Positions 1-10,589 of a stretch of 64,000 nt of DNA are shown here, in pieces. The position numbers and the translations under genes were made by a program. Within the stretch, counting starts at the first letter, position 1, and the number at the start of each line of letters is the position of its first letter. Origin of the DNA: Triticum aestivum (taxonomy: Eukaryota > Streptophyta > Magnoliopsida > Poales > Poaceae); the NCBI RefSeq assembly GCF_018294505.1, contig NC_057801.1, positions 435,962,201-436,026,200 of the forward strand. The letters are read 5' to 3'. The notes beneath the pieces are model-generated. The model was not told where the DNA came from and made no database searches. It saw only the letters and a list, made by a program, of their open reading frames with translations.

Positions 1-542
1 GGAAGATTCCCTCACCCACAAGTTTGCCGAGGGGAAAGGAGAAGATAATGGTGTGGACCAGGCATCGTTCAAGGAAGTTTCGCCTTACCGGAGAGCAAGC
101 GACAGAAAAGCTAAGTTGCCAAAGTTTGAGCAATCAGTTTTTAAATTTTTTTTAAGTTATCTTCCTCGAACGACCGTGCTTTGTATGGAAAACCTGTGCG
201 CGGAGGAACCAACTCGTAGCTAGTTGCGCCCTTACTTTGTTTCGAGTCCGCTCAACAACTTAAGTGAGCTGCGACTAGTTGCGACAAGGTTTCTTGTCGG
301 AAGCAGCACCTCCAGCAGGCTACTGATGTCCCGCACTCAGCGCTCGCGGCTCAGGTGCCTGCGCCGACAAGTTCCCTAAAAGCGTAGGGCAAAAACATAC
401 AAAGGAAGGAATCAAGTAAAGGAAATAACACAGCAATCTCTACTCAAAATAGAGTTATATTACAAGATAACTTGTCGCAGCTCTAACAGATTGTTCTCAT
501 GACATGATCAGCAGCGACAAGGAAAAAGAGAAAACGGGCGGC
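1..542. other. Non-coding interior of element A
   Basis: AT-rich and mixed sequence between the unseen pol and the 3' end of the antisense gene. I see no open frame of interest, no repeat and no LTR border. It would hold the 3' untranslated part of the antisense transcript. Confidence 0.5.
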
Positions 543-2059
543 CTAATCTACGCAATCGCCCTCAACCCTCTTGATCTCGCTCACCTTGTCCACAATGGGT
601 GCGACAAGGGCCTTGAGCGCTTCCAAATCAGCATCCGGCGGCAGGGACCTGAGGACGTTGGTGAGGTTGAGGCCTGGGTTGCGGAAGGCCACCTTCACCA
701 GCACCTTCTGAAGAACTCCCGCACAGATCTTGCGCGACTCGTCGGCCAGCTGCTTTGGGATCTTCTCCCGGAGTCGCTGGAGGGCCGTCGCCACGCCTTT
801 GAAGAAAAAGCTGAGCTTGGCACTGGGTTGGAGGTGCTCATCGGAGGAGTACCCGAGATCCTCCATCCCCAGCTGCGCCAGCTCCCCGTCGATGGCTGTG
901 GCAACATTCACCAGACCCTCGGTCCAGTGCTCCACAGTCTCCCTAAAAGTATCCTGGGCGGCAGAAGCACTCGCCAGCAGCGCCTCGTCGGCCTTGATCT
1001 TCTCCGACAAGGCCACCTCCCGCTCCCTGGCGCCGTCCAGCGTCTGAGTCAAAGTAGCCAGCTTCAACTCGAGATCTGCATTGGGATCCTTGGCGGCGCT
1101 GAGCTCCTTGCTCCTCTCAGCGAGAAGACCCTGCAGCTCACCATGAGCGGCAGCGTCCTTCTCGCGCTCACGCTTGAGCGCGGCAAGCTCCTCGCCGCTC
1201 GCCCTGAGATCGGCTTCCAGCTGCGCCACCTTCGTCTCCAGCTCCTTCTTGGCGGCCTCGGCAGCTGAGGCAGCATTCCTTGCCTCCTTGAGAGCCCCGC
1301 CAATTGCTTGCTCGTGCGCGGCAAGCTCCTCCTCGTGGCTGTCAATGTTCACCTTCCGCTGCGCCAACTCACCTTCCTGCGCAGACAGCTTCTCGGCGGC
1401 GAGCCGCTGTTGCTCTTCAACTTCAGCCTTCGCGAGGAGGAAGGCTTTATGCTCCTCGAGAAGTTGCTCCCGCTCCTCCGCCAGGGACCGGAGGGCTTCC
1501 TGCCTGAGACCCCGGAGCTCCTCCGCACGCTTCTCAATGTCCACTCCCGCCTTCGTGACAAGTGCTTCTCGGGATGCCAGCTTGGCTTGTCGGGCGCGGT
1601 AGAGCGACAGCAGCTTCTGCAGCAGCCGCTCCTCCTCAGGCTCGTCGCTGCTGCTGCTTGGCGCGTCGACCAATGTCAGCCCAGCGGAGGCAAGCACCTC
1701 TCCATCCAGAATCTCTCCTTCGACCGGCGCCCTGGAGCTTGACGCCCAGGGGAGCTTGATGAAGATGCCATCGCCGGCCTTCAAGTAGGCGCCGGGCTGG
1801 GGCTCTTCGGAGCCTGGCTCTGCAGCAGTGGCAGAGGGATCGGCGGTCGGCGCAGCGCCTGGTGCTCCTACGGCCTCTGGGCCGTCAGTGCGATCGCCGG
1901 ATCCCTCGCCAGCTTCTGCGGCGGCAGCCTTGGCGGCCTCTTCGCCGGCGGGATCATCAGCACCGGCTTCTCCTTCGGTGGCAACGGCGTCGTCAGTGTC
2001 GCCGCGCGCGCCCTCCTCGCCGGCGACCTCTGTTTCCATCGGCTCCGTGGTAGGTGGAT
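543..2059 (-). CDS. aORF exon 4: coiled-coil and C-terminal domain
   Basis: The last exon is fully open from its acceptor (CGTTCGTCAG) to a TAG at 543. The first part (about 110 residues) is rich in Ala, Glu and Gly. A segment around KAGDGIFIKLPW follows, then about 250 residues of heptad-like Glu/Leu/Ala/Lys sequence that should form a long coiled coil. A C-terminal globular stretch (around HWTEGLVNVA to the end) follows. The coiled coil suggests self-association or binding to another protein, but nothing shows the partner. Several equally long plus-strand frames over the same bases are shadows of the high-GC codon pattern. The ATG at 2039 is internal to the spliced message, not the gene start. 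Confidence 0.65.
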
Positions 2060-2155
2060 CTGACGAACGGAAAACGGAGAGGAGTCAAGCAAATATGCAA
2101 AAAAGAAAATCAGAAGAAGAAGAACCAAAGGGAAGTTTTCAAGCAAGTGGCTTAC

Positions 2156-2338
2156 CTGTACTAGGACCTGCAGTCGTGGTCTCAACCACCGGAGGGTCGC
2201 TGGCGCTGTCCCTTGCCGGAGAGCTGTCCCTTGCCGGAGAACGCTCTCTTGCTGGGGAATCCTCCCTTGGCGGTGTAGTCGAAGCAGATGGCACTTCGGG
2301 AGCGGCTTCCGGGCACTCCTGGTGAGGCTGCTCTGCTC
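2156..2338 (-). CDS. aORF exon 3 with short SPAR repeats
   Basis: A 183-bp exon between TTTGTGCAG and GTAAGCC, open in the frame carried over from exon 2. It encodes a low-complexity linker with a repeated Ser-Pro-Ala-Arg-Asp/Glu unit. The repeat shows in the DNA as copies of 'cttgccggaga' at about 2212-2260. Confidence 0.6.
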
Positions 2339-2419
2339 CTGCACAAATCAGCAGTCAGATATCAGCAAAGAAAGAGCACCCATGCGCACCAAATAGCAGG
2401 AAGTAAACCATATACTTAC

Positions 2420-2568
2420 GCTGTGGGCTGCGCTGGGGGCTGCTTTGGGGAATAGTTGCCGGCTCCGGCAAGGTGGTCTCGGACATGTCCCCTGCCGTCG
2501 CAATGGGATCATCCTCGATGACAATCACCGGGGCCTTGGCTCTCTTCGCCGCTCTCTGGGCTAGCGTC
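2420..2568 (-). CDS. aORF exon 2
   Basis: A 149-bp exon bounded by CCTTTTCAG on its upstream side and GTAAGTAT downstream. It is open in the frame set by exon 1 and encodes a basic patch (AQRAAKRAKAP) followed by an acidic and proline-rich stretch. The basic patch could act as a nuclear localisation signal, but that is inference. Confidence 0.6.
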
Positions 2569-2656
2569 CTGAAAAGGAATAGGTTCAGAGTGAAGCAAAT
2601 CAGATACAAGACAAAACAACAAATTGAAGAACTACAAGAACAGCAAAGAATCTTAC

Positions 2657-4247
2657 TCTTCTTCTTCCTCGTCAGAGCTGAGCGTGGAGAGATCGAAGTC
2701 CGGCTCGCCTCCGGTGCGACGAGGCGGAGGAGTAGGTTCCCTTGCCCGCTTGGCAGGGGCAGTAGCGGTTGACCGGGAAGACCCCGCCCCAGTTGCCGTA
2801 GCGGCGTGAGGCGCTCCCGCGGCAACAGAGCTTGCCACGGTAGAGCGTGTCGCGCGGCATGGCGGCTGTTGACTCGTTTGCCGCCCCGCTACTTCCCCGG
2901 CCTTACGGAGACGCCTTCTTGATGGAGCTGGGGGCTCCGCTTGCGGCAAGCTATCCGTAGGTTCGAGTCTGACAAGCTCTCCCTCGCCGGGCTCGCTCGA
3001 CTCAGCTTCAGGCCCGGCAAGCTCTTCCTCGCCGGCGAACTCCTCTCGCTCGACAAGGCTTGCCGCCTCTGCTGCCTTTGCCTCCTCCACGGTGAATCCA
3101 AACTCGCCCGCGGCAGTGGCTGCTGCCGCCTCTTCCAGCCTGGTGGCGATGCGCTGCATCTCATCATCGGTGGTGTCGCGGGTGAGGCTCTTCTATTCAT
3201 CGGCGCGGATCGGCACTTCTACCAAGCCGTCAAAGAAATCCCGCACGACGTCGTCTGCAAGCTCTTGCCAAGTTGGAACAATCCCATGCGAGTCGCACAG
3301 CGGCACATTGCGCGGATGCGGTCGAGCGAGGAGTTGTTGCACAACGGAACGACACCCCTCGGCAACATGAATGGATGTTGAGGATCGCGCTTGAACAGCT
3401 CCAGGAGCATCGCGTCCAGCTCCAGGACGGTGAAGTTGAAGTTGAGGCCCGGGCGCAGCCTCATGATATCCGCCGAGTTCTGGAACTCCCAGGCGGGTCT
3501 CCTCCTCTCTTGCAGGGGGGCGATGCGGCGGCGAAGAAAATCTGCGCCAACGGCGCCTACGGTGAGCCCGGCAAGTCTGAGGCGAAGGATCCGGGTGACG
3601 GCAATCTTCAGCCTATCGTCTTCCGGGGCCACGTTGCTCCAATCGTTGCCACGCACAATTGGGGCTTGGCGCAGGGCAGTAAATGGCTGCGGGTTCTCCT
3701 CGACAATCCAGCACCACTCTGCTCTCCATTCCTCCCACTTGCTGTGGAGCTCTCCCTCCAGATAAGCTTCCTTCTTGCCGACTCTCAAGATCCAGGCGAT
3801 CTCGCCGGCAAGAGGCTCTCCTCTCTCGACTCGGGGCATAAAGAAGTAGCGGAAAAGGGCTACGTTTGGATGGACTCCGACAAAGTTTTCGCAGAGATGT
3901 GCGAAAACTGCCATGGTCAGAACGGCGTTGGGGGTGAAGTCAAGGAGGCGGAACCCGTAGGTGTTCATGATGTCACAGAAGAATTCAGAGAAGGGCGGGC
4001 ACAGCCCGCAGTAGAAGAACAGCACGAAGAAGGGGTACCCGTTTGGAGCTAGTTCCGAAGCAGTGGCCGGGAGTACCTTCGTGCGCGGATGCGCTCGTGT
4101 CTCCGTCGACCAGAAAAGGTAGTAGTACTCCCTCAGCTCCTTCGCGCCAAGCTTAGGGGGGGAGATGGCCCGCTCCTTTCGCAGCGCCGCGAGCCGCTGC
4201 GCCTCGATAGATTTCACGCCCTTCCCCTTTTCGGCTTTCGGAGCCAT
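2657..4247 (-). pseudogene. aORF exon 1: Transposase_28-like domain, broken
   Basis: After a short basic N-terminus comes a globular region of about 200 residues rich in aromatics, including EYYYLFWSTE, GYPFFVLFFYCGLCPPFSEFF and a later WSNVAPEDDRL. This pattern is typical of the plant 'putative gypsy type transposon' domain. Open reading runs from 4295 to 3219 in one frame and from 3192 to 2653 in another. The frame therefore slips by one base, probably near 3300-3320 where the two frames exchange sensible protein. A TAG at 3193-3195 lies in the downstream frame. The exon ends in a run of glutamates directly before a GTAAGA donor at 2656. Domain assignment is from memory of the family. Confidence 0.65.
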
Positions 4248-4623
4248 GGCGGAGGTGGTGGGGGAGATCGACGGTGTTGGTGGTGCTGGTGGCAATGGGG
4301 GGCGGAGCGCTGCTCTCTTTCAGCTTCGGGAAGAAGGGGGGAGCGACGGAGATTTGTGAAGTTGGAGTAACAACCGGCGAGATGGGCGAACTGCCCCTGT
4401 TTCCCTTGCTTATAAAGAGGAAGGGGCGGACGTTTCGTCCTTCCGAATAAAGAAACCACCCACGATCTCTCCCATGACGCCGCATTCGACGCGTGCCGTT
4501 GGGGGAGGGCGCGGTGGATACGGAGTAAGATACGGCGTAACCCAGGCCGCGTGTACCCGTGCCCTGTTTTGGGCCTGGCCCAACAACGCTCGGCACCGTG
4601 TGTGGCCCAGGCCCGGGGGCTCC
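4248..4623. other. Region between aORF start and the 3' LTR of element A
   Basis: It would hold the antisense promoter and 5' leader, read leftward. A TATAA-type core (CTTATAAAG, 4409-4417) lies about 165 bp from the aORF ATG; it reads better as a TATA box on the plus strand, so its use is uncertain. Just before the LTR there is only a short purine run (GGGGG, 4615-4619) as a possible polypurine tract. Confidence 0.35.
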
Positions 4624-5541
4624 TGTCGGTGTACTAGAGTAGGGGTACCCTAGTATCCCGAACTTGTGCACGGGCAATCGCAGCGCCCCGCGGCAAGGCT
4701 TGTCGGGTGACCGCCAAGGTCCTTCGTGGTTCCTTTGGAGCCATTCAAGAACAAAGTATTCAGGCCAAGGAGACAAGGCCCCGGCAAGAGGAGCTTGCCG
4801 GGAAGGCCAACCAAGGCATCTCAAGGAACTTGCCGTGACGCGCCATGCGTCCCGGCAAGGCCCGGTGAGCGACAAGCACCCAGACGCGACAAGACAACGG
4901 CCGCGGCAAGGCGCTTGCCGCGGCAGGCGACCACTCTGTACCCACGCTCCAGCACATCCACCAACGTGTCGCCCTGGGGCCTTTCCAGGCGCGCGTGGCG
5001 AGAGGCTGTGCAGCCAGCGGTGCGCGGTGGCATGCGGCGCTGACAAGATTGCCATCGTGGCAAGCGGTGGCGTCCCTGACGGTCCTTTTTTGCACTGTTT
5101 GGGCGACGCAGATGGGCATTTAATGCCTTTGCCCCCTGCCGTTAGGGTTAGGTAGGATGCACTGTACGGGTAGCTGTACCAACCACCCCTCCTTTTCCAT
5201 TTTTACCCTTGTCTACGTTGCCACCTGTCGGTGACCCCTTGTGCGTATAAAAGGAGGCCCATGCGCAACGTAGAGGGGGAGGTTAAAAGCCAAAAAACAC
5301 TCACGCTCGGTCTCGTTAGCAGCTCGAGTGTACTGTAGCACTCAGCGCTCCCGAGCAAGAACTCAATACAATCAGACAAGCAGCAGTAGGAGTATTATCT
5401 CTCCGGAGAGCTCCAAAGCTGGGTAAACTGCTCGTGTGCTTCGCCTTGATCCGCTCTTCGTGCGATCTCCGCCCCCCGCCGAACCGAAAGGGGCTCGGTC
5501 CGCCGGTCCCATAGGTGTTCGTGGATCAGCTTCCCCGACAT
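4624..5541 (+). repeat. 3' LTR of element A (918 bp)
   Basis: It begins TGTCGGTGTAC and ends CTTCCCCGACA, giving a perfect 6-bp terminal inverted pair TGTCGG/CCGACA with the canonical TG...CA. It contains a TATA box at 5246. Athila-like internal sequence, matched by the second Athila-like element near 42,340, starts immediately after. The partner LTR is outside the window, so no TSD can be checked. Confidence 0.75.
5246..5252 (+). promoter_or_regulatory. TATA box of the element A LTR
   Basis: TATAAAA in a GTGCGTATAAAAGGAGG context about 295 bp before the LTR end, a normal spacing for the U3/R boundary. It fixes the LTR as plus-oriented, opposite to the aORF. Confidence 0.6.
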
Positions 5542-6052
5542 ATTCCTTTTTATTTTTCTCCTTTGTCAAGCATCATGTGGTGAGGAAAGATCTAGGCACA
5601 TATGTCCAGTTGAATATGGGTAGCATGAGTTATTATTGTTGACATCACCCAAAGGTGAATACGTTGGGAAGCAAAATTATAAGCCCCTATCTTTCTATGT
5701 GTCTGGTTGAAACGCTTTGCTCATGTGTATGCGGTGAGTGTTAGCAATCATAGAAGACTACAAGATGGTTGAGTATGTGGAGCTCTTACTTAGACTCTGT
5801 TGAATAAGTTGAATTGCAATTGCTTGGTGTCTGAGAACATAGGTTGTTGAGTTTCAAGAGATCATTGTTTGAACCTTAACATGTCAATTGGTTGCTACTA
5901 TAACATGAGAAGTTTTATAAGAAAGAATTGTTGTTATGATGCTAGGAAAAGTGATTGTATTTATCATTGATCAAACTCATGCACTTTGCTAGCATTCACA
6001 ATTCATAAATTATTTCTTTTATCATTTACCTACTTGAGGAAGAGCAAGAATT

Positions 6053-6066
6053 AAGCTTGGGGATGC
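6053..6066 (+). other. Polypurine tract
   Basis: AAGCTTGGGGATGC immediately before the LTR's TGATACG. The second Athila-like element has the near-identical AAGCTTGGGGGAGT at the same position (41807-41820, minus strand). Confidence 0.6.
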
Positions 6067-6352
6067 TGATACGTCTCCAACGTATCTATAATTTATGAAG
6101 TATTCATGCTATTATTTTATCATTCTTGGGTGTTTTACAATAATTTTATAGCAACTTTATATCATTTTTTAGGACTAACCTATTGACCCAGTGCCCAGTG
6201 CCCAGTGCCACTTGCTATTTTTTTTGCTTGTTTTTTACATTGTAGGAAATCAATATCAAACGGAGTCCAAACACTGTGTAACTTTTTGGAGATTTTAATG
6301 GACCAGAAGGAACCCAAATGGACTTAGTTGCACCTGGAGGGTGCCCCGAGGG

Positions 6353-6400
6353 GGGCACAACCCACCAGGGCCCCCTGGCGCACCCAGGTGGGTTGTGCCC
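6353..6400. repeat. Perfect 14-bp inverted repeat in LTR
   Basis: GGGCACAACCCACC (6353-6366) and its exact reverse complement (6387-6400) are separated by 20 bp. Similar GC-rich palindromes occur near 41470-41530 and 44082-44160. Confidence 0.85.
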
Positions 6401-6659
6401 ACCTCGGTGGCCTCCCGCACCCCCTCTTTGCACTATAAATTCCCAAATATTCTGAAACCCTTTGGGGCAACCTTAGATCAGAAGTTCCGCCGCTGCAAGG
6501 TCTCTGTATCTGCGAAAACCAATCTAGGCCCCGTTCCGGCACCCTGCTGGAGTGGGGAATCATCTCCAGTGGCCATCTTCATCATCCCGGCGGCCACCAC
6601 GATGAGGAGGGAGTAGTCCACCCTCGGGGCCGAGGGTTTGTACCAGTAGCTATGTGTTT

Positions 6660-6661
<2 letters not shown>

Positions 6662-6703
<42 letters not shown>
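6662..6703. repeat. (TC)21 microsatellite
   Basis: An uninterrupted 42-bp TC run in the LTR. Length variation between copies is likely. Confidence 0.95.
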
Positions 6704-6705
<2 letters not shown>

Positions 6706-7674
6706 GATCTATATCATGGGCTTCTTTAATATAGTCGGATCATATGATGTTTCTCCCCTTTATACTCTTGTTATGTTGAATTGAATCTTTACCCTTCAAA
6801 ATTTTGTCTTGTCGGATTGAATATTCAGAGATGAGAACACATGATATATGTCTTGCAATATGAATACTTGAGGTGACAATGAGGTGTCTTATTGATTCAC
6901 TTGATATGTGTTATGGCATTCAACTAACGGATTCCCGTGGTGATATTGGGGTAATCTTTGCATAGAGGTTGATGCACTTTTTCTCCAACGGAAACTTTGG
7001 GGTCTCTTTATAGTTCTTTGTGTGGATTGAGTATTATGAATATAAATTTGCTTTGGTGTTATTCTAGTACGAACTCTAGGATAGATCGAACGGAAAAAAT
7101 AGCTTTGTGTTATTTTAATACGAACTCTTGAATAGATCGAATGGAAGGAATAGCCTTGAGGTGGTTTCGTGACCTACAAACAATTCCTATCTTTCGTTCT
7201 CCGCTAATAGGAACTCGGGAGTGATTCTTTATTGCACTTTGAGGGATAATCATATGATCCAACTATGTTAGCATTGTTGAGAGGTTGCACTAGCGAAAGT
7301 ACGGACCCTAGGCCTCATTTTTAAGCATTGCAACACCGTTTTTGTGCCTATTTACTATTTTCTACCTTGCTGTTTTTATTTATTAAGATTATAAAAATAT
7401 ATTTCTACCATCCATATTACACTTTTATCACCATCTCTTCGCTGAACTAGTGCACCTATACAATTTGCCTTTGTATTGGGTGTGTTGGGGACACAAGGGA
7501 TTTCTTGTATTTGGTTGCAGGGTCGTTTGAGAGAGACCATCTTCATCCTACACCTCTCGCGGATTGATAAACCTTAGGTCATCAACTTGAGGGAAAATTG
7601 CTACTGTCCTATGAAACTCTGTGCTTGGAGGCCCAACACATATCTACAAGAATAAAGTTGCATAGTAGACATCA

Positions 7675-9122
7675 GCTGCGGCTGCCGCTTCGCGGCGGGA
7701 CCTCTCTAGTGCTTTCGTGGCCTTGGTCTTTGCTGCCTAGTTATATGCCCACCAGAAACTCCTCCTACCGGTCATGGCGGAACGACTTGACAAGAAAGAC
7801 CAGTTTTGTGGGTGATGGGGTGAGGAACTATTAAGTAATTTTCAAGTGGGTAGTTTTTTTAGCCTGGTGCTAAGTGTGAACACACACTAGTTTGATCGGT
7901 GTGAACAGACCTGCAATTACTTATTGCGTTGTAATATGCAATGTGACGAGAAACAAAGTCAAAAGTTATTGATGGTTTTGGGCCTAAAATCCCCGTTTCT
8001 GTTGTTCTGCCTCATCGCAAATAGTTCTTTTCGATCAATTGTATGCCACACATCAGAAGCCCGAAACATGGGCCCTTGTTCTCGGATGTACGTGTACGTG
8101 TCTGCCCACTATCACACACAGTCATGATATCACCATCGTGTCGTATGGATGCGTCGTCGCATCTCCCATGGGGTGCCAGAAGGTTGACCATGTGGTTGCT
8201 CGCATGGCGTCCCTGCGCGCGCTCTGCTCGCCGTTGAGGCAAATTTACAATGGCAACAGTTAATAATTATCTTCCATATTCAGGATAATTTAAAATGCCA
8301 CATGCGGCAAGGCACAAAACACTCACGACCTACTTATGCATACAATTATAATAAAATATAGGCTAAAAAGCTGAGCCGGCGGCCTTCTGACCACGGTCTT
8401 CTCGAACTCCATGATCAGCATATCAGCCTTGCGGATGTTCATTGTGTGTACCTTACTAATCATCGCACACGAGTACTCGTAGACGCATCGTGTGCGATAC
8501 TCCTAACCACCGCAAGCAACTAGTTTGCATTTTTCAAAGTTTTTTGTACGAACAGAATCGCACACGAACTTACTATAGTAACCGTATGTGTTATAATTTC
8601 TCATTGCAAACAGTTCATTCGAGTGGGCTGTTTGCTGCGTATCACACACATCTGGTTTACACGAATCGTTTGTGTTCTTTTGGATGATCGCAAATGTTGC
8701 ATATCACACACATCTTGTTAAGATCAACCATTTCGATTCTCTTGCATAATTGAAAACAGTTTTCCGAGTGAACCGTATGTTGTATATCACACGCACCTTG
8801 ATCTGGCTGACCGTTTCTGTTGCATTCCCTAATAGCACACAGTTCATCGGAGCAAACTATATGTTGTATATGGCACACACATTGATATGGCTGCCCATTT
8901 CTGTTGTTCTTCCTCATCGCAAACAGTTCTGCTGGATCAACCATATGGCCAGCATCGCACACGCAAGTAAAATCTGAACCGTGTTTGATGTCTCCACCAT
9001 TGCAAACGTTTTTCACCTTTTTGATAGTTTTTTACACCACCGTTTGCGATTATTGCATCGCACACAGTTTCGTTGAAGGATCTCTGATCGTAGTGTCGTG
9101 TTAGCAGCATCCTACAGTAGTG
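7675..9122. mobile_element. CACTA (En/Spm-type) transposon, right end
   Basis: The right border at 9111-9122 is CCTACAGTAGTG, the reverse complement of CACTACTGTAGG, a typical CACTA terminus. The 1.1 kb before it carries many copies of a TCGCACACG/TATCACACACA motif on the plus strand (near 8112, 8462, 8561, 8641, 8701, 8786, 8836, 8871, 8957 and 9058). These are the subterminal repeats that transposase binds in this superfamily. 7675-7840 may be the end of a coding region but I cannot identify it. The left half is missing from the window because the Athila-like element interrupts it. The 3-bp TSD would be ATG (9123-9125). Confidence 0.7.
9111..9122. repeat. CACTA terminal inverted repeat (right)
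   Basis: CCTACAGTAGTG, ending exactly at the CACTA core read on the minus strand. It marks the transposon edge; unrelated LTR-element sequence follows. Confidence 0.7.
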
Positions 9123-9507
9123 ATGTTACATCTCAAAGTTTGAATAAGTCACTTTCGGACTATCCAGGTGAGGAGCACTCGGAGCCATCGATCCGTCAAG
9201 GGCTTAACTTCCAAAACCTATTAACGCCTTTCGGTCAGACCAACTCATTCCTACTCGGTCTCACTGAAATCATTAAGTTGATCTAGGTTTTTATCTCGGT
9301 GTAACCGATTACAACTATTCGGTCACACAGAGTTGCAGCAACTGCTAGCAGTTTTGCATCTCAGTGCCAGCGAGTCGTTCCACTCGGTCACACCGACAAC
9401 GCCTGTGTATATATTCCCCATGTACCCATACGGTTGAAAATCACTTCAAACCGCACGAGCTCGCGCCCCAGCACTGCAGACCTTGGCCTCCGGATTGTCG
9501 ATGTCGT

Positions 9508-9989
9508 TGTCGGTGTCAAAACTGGCGGATCTCGGGTAGGGGGTCCCAATCTATGCGTCAAGGCCGATGGTAACAAGAAGTAAGGGACACAGGTGTTTAC
9601 CCAGGTTTGGGCCCTCTCGATGGAGGTAAAACCCTACTTCCTGCTTGATTAATATTGATGATATGGGTAGTACAAGAGTAGATCTACCACGAGATCGTAG
9701 AGGCTAAACCCTAGGAGCTAGCCTATGATGGTATGAATGTAATTGTGATCGGCCTTCTAAGGACCAACCTCTCCGGTTTATATAGACACCGGAGAGGGAT
9801 AGGGTTTACATGGAGTCGGTTACAAGGAAGGAAATATAATATCCGGATCGCCAAGCTTGCCTTCCATGCCAAGGAAAGTCCCATTCAGACACGGGCTGAA
9901 GTCTTGAGTCTTGTATCTTCACGCTTCAATAGTCCGGACGTTGTACACAGTCCAGCTTTCCGGATACCCCCTTATCCAGGACTCCCTCA
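9508..9989 (-). mobile_element. 482-bp solo LTR
   Basis: On the minus strand it runs from TGAGGGAGTCC to GACACCGACA, with a TATA box TATATAAA (9784-9777). The flanking 5-mers are GTCGT (9503-9507) and GTTGT (9990-9994), a TSD with one C/T difference. Removing the LTR and one TSD copy makes the flanks continuous. No internal region is present, so it is a recombined solo LTR. Confidence 0.8.
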
Positions 9990-10589
9990 GTTGTCGCCAG
10001 TGACCTTCTGCCGATGGTCTGTGCCGTCATCAATGGAACCATCACCATCGTTGCTGCCATAGCAAGTCTGTCGCCAAGTTAGGGTACGGATTTGACCCTT
10101 TGTGATTTCCATTGCTCTGATTCTTGCACAAAGTACATTGCCATTATTCTTCCCATGTATGATATCAATCTATCCACCAAACGAATTCCTTAGAATAGAT
10201 TTGATGCAAAGACTTAGGGTTAGGTTTCCGCTGAACCCATCTTGAACCGACCGATGTGAGGATCTCGGTCACACCAATTGGCCCTGGCCATTGCACAAGT
10301 ACAACTCGGTCTGACCGAAGTGTACTAATCGGTGAGACCGAAATCACTTTCTCTGTGAAACCCTAGCATCTTGGAGTCACTGAACTGCATTTTGGTCTGA
10401 CTGAAACTACATATTTAGAATCTCTGTGTGCTTCGGTGTCACCGAGTTTGTCAAATCAGTAGCTCCGAAATGCTTTCTGCAAAAAACTAAAGTTAATTTT
10501 TTGTCTCAATATTTTTGCAAAACAAGTTATACTTTGTGATGCTCATCTACTTTATCTACACCCAACTATTCACAGGGTCAGTTGCAGCA

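Larger units (their letters stand above)
543..4247 (-). pseudogene. Spliced antisense gene (aORF) of element A
   Basis: A four-exon gene model on the minus strand: exon 1 4247-2657, exon 2 2568-2420, exon 3 2338-2156, exon 4 2059-543. Each intron (88, 81 and 96 bp) begins GTAAG and ends CAG, and splicing joins the open frames without loss of phase. The product would have an N-terminal domain like Pfam Transposase_28 ('putative gypsy type transposon'), an acidic/proline-rich linker, a long coiled coil and a conserved C-terminal segment. Its role is unknown. Exon 1 carries a frameshift (near 3300-3320) and an in-frame TAG (3193-3195), so this copy should not make a full protein. The start ATG at 4247 has a good plant context (GCCATGG); an in-frame ATG at 4295 is the alternative. 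No reverse transcriptase motif is present. Confidence 0.72.
1..5541 (+). mobile_element. Tat-lineage Gypsy LTR retrotransposon (element A), 3' portion
   Basis: This is the right-hand end of a plus-oriented LTR retrotransposon; gag-pol lies left of the window. Plus orientation is read from the LTR at 4624-5541, which has TGTCGG/CCGACA ends and a plus-strand TATA box. The only long open frames inside run on the opposite strand and form a spliced antisense gene. Gene on minus and LTR on plus is the layout described for Tat-lineage elements such as Grande and RIRE2. The element interrupts an Athila-like element whose sequence resumes at 5542. The lineage is inferred from layout, since no pol is visible here; element B further right shows the same layout with its pol. 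Confidence 0.75.
5542..7674 (+). mobile_element. Athila-like (Sabrina-type) Gypsy element, 3' end
   Basis: About 525 bp of 3' internal sequence, a polypurine tract and a 1.6-kb 3' LTR, all plus-oriented. The internal part is closely similar, on the opposite strand, to about 41,810-42,360, which belongs to the element carrying an Athila-type integrase. The left part of this element lies beyond element A, outside the window. It ends in CACTA-associated sequence at 7675, so it probably inserted in that transposon. The family name is tentative. Confidence 0.65.
6067..7674 (+). repeat. 3' LTR, Sabrina-like (1,608 bp)
   Basis: It starts TGATACGTCTCCAACG and ends AGTAGACATCA, with TGAT/ATCA inverted ends. 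It contains a GC-rich hairpin (6353-6400) and a long CT microsatellite (6662-6703). The TGATACGTCTCCAACGTATC start is shared with the solo LTR at 50466-52033 read on the minus strand, but the rest of the two LTRs differs. Confidence 0.7.

Noticed and set aside
504..1268. Plus-strand 254-codon open frame and other plus frames to about 2,325
   Set aside because: They are shadows of the GC-rich coiled-coil exon on the minus strand, with low-complexity composition and no family resemblance.
3273..4052. Plus-strand 259-codon frame
   Set aside because: Antisense shadow of the Transposase_28-like exon, which has the recognisable pattern on the minus strand.
4153..5055. Minus-strand 300-codon frame crossing the LTR border
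   Set aside because: It runs through the LTR end and promoter, has biased GC-rich content, and shares only a chance frame with the aORF start.
9123..10589. Possible 5' LTR of element D
   Set aside because: It shares CGGTCTCACCGA-type words with the 3' LTR but lacks its TGAAAGTGCAAC start and CGATCCTACA end, so I treat it as leader sequence.
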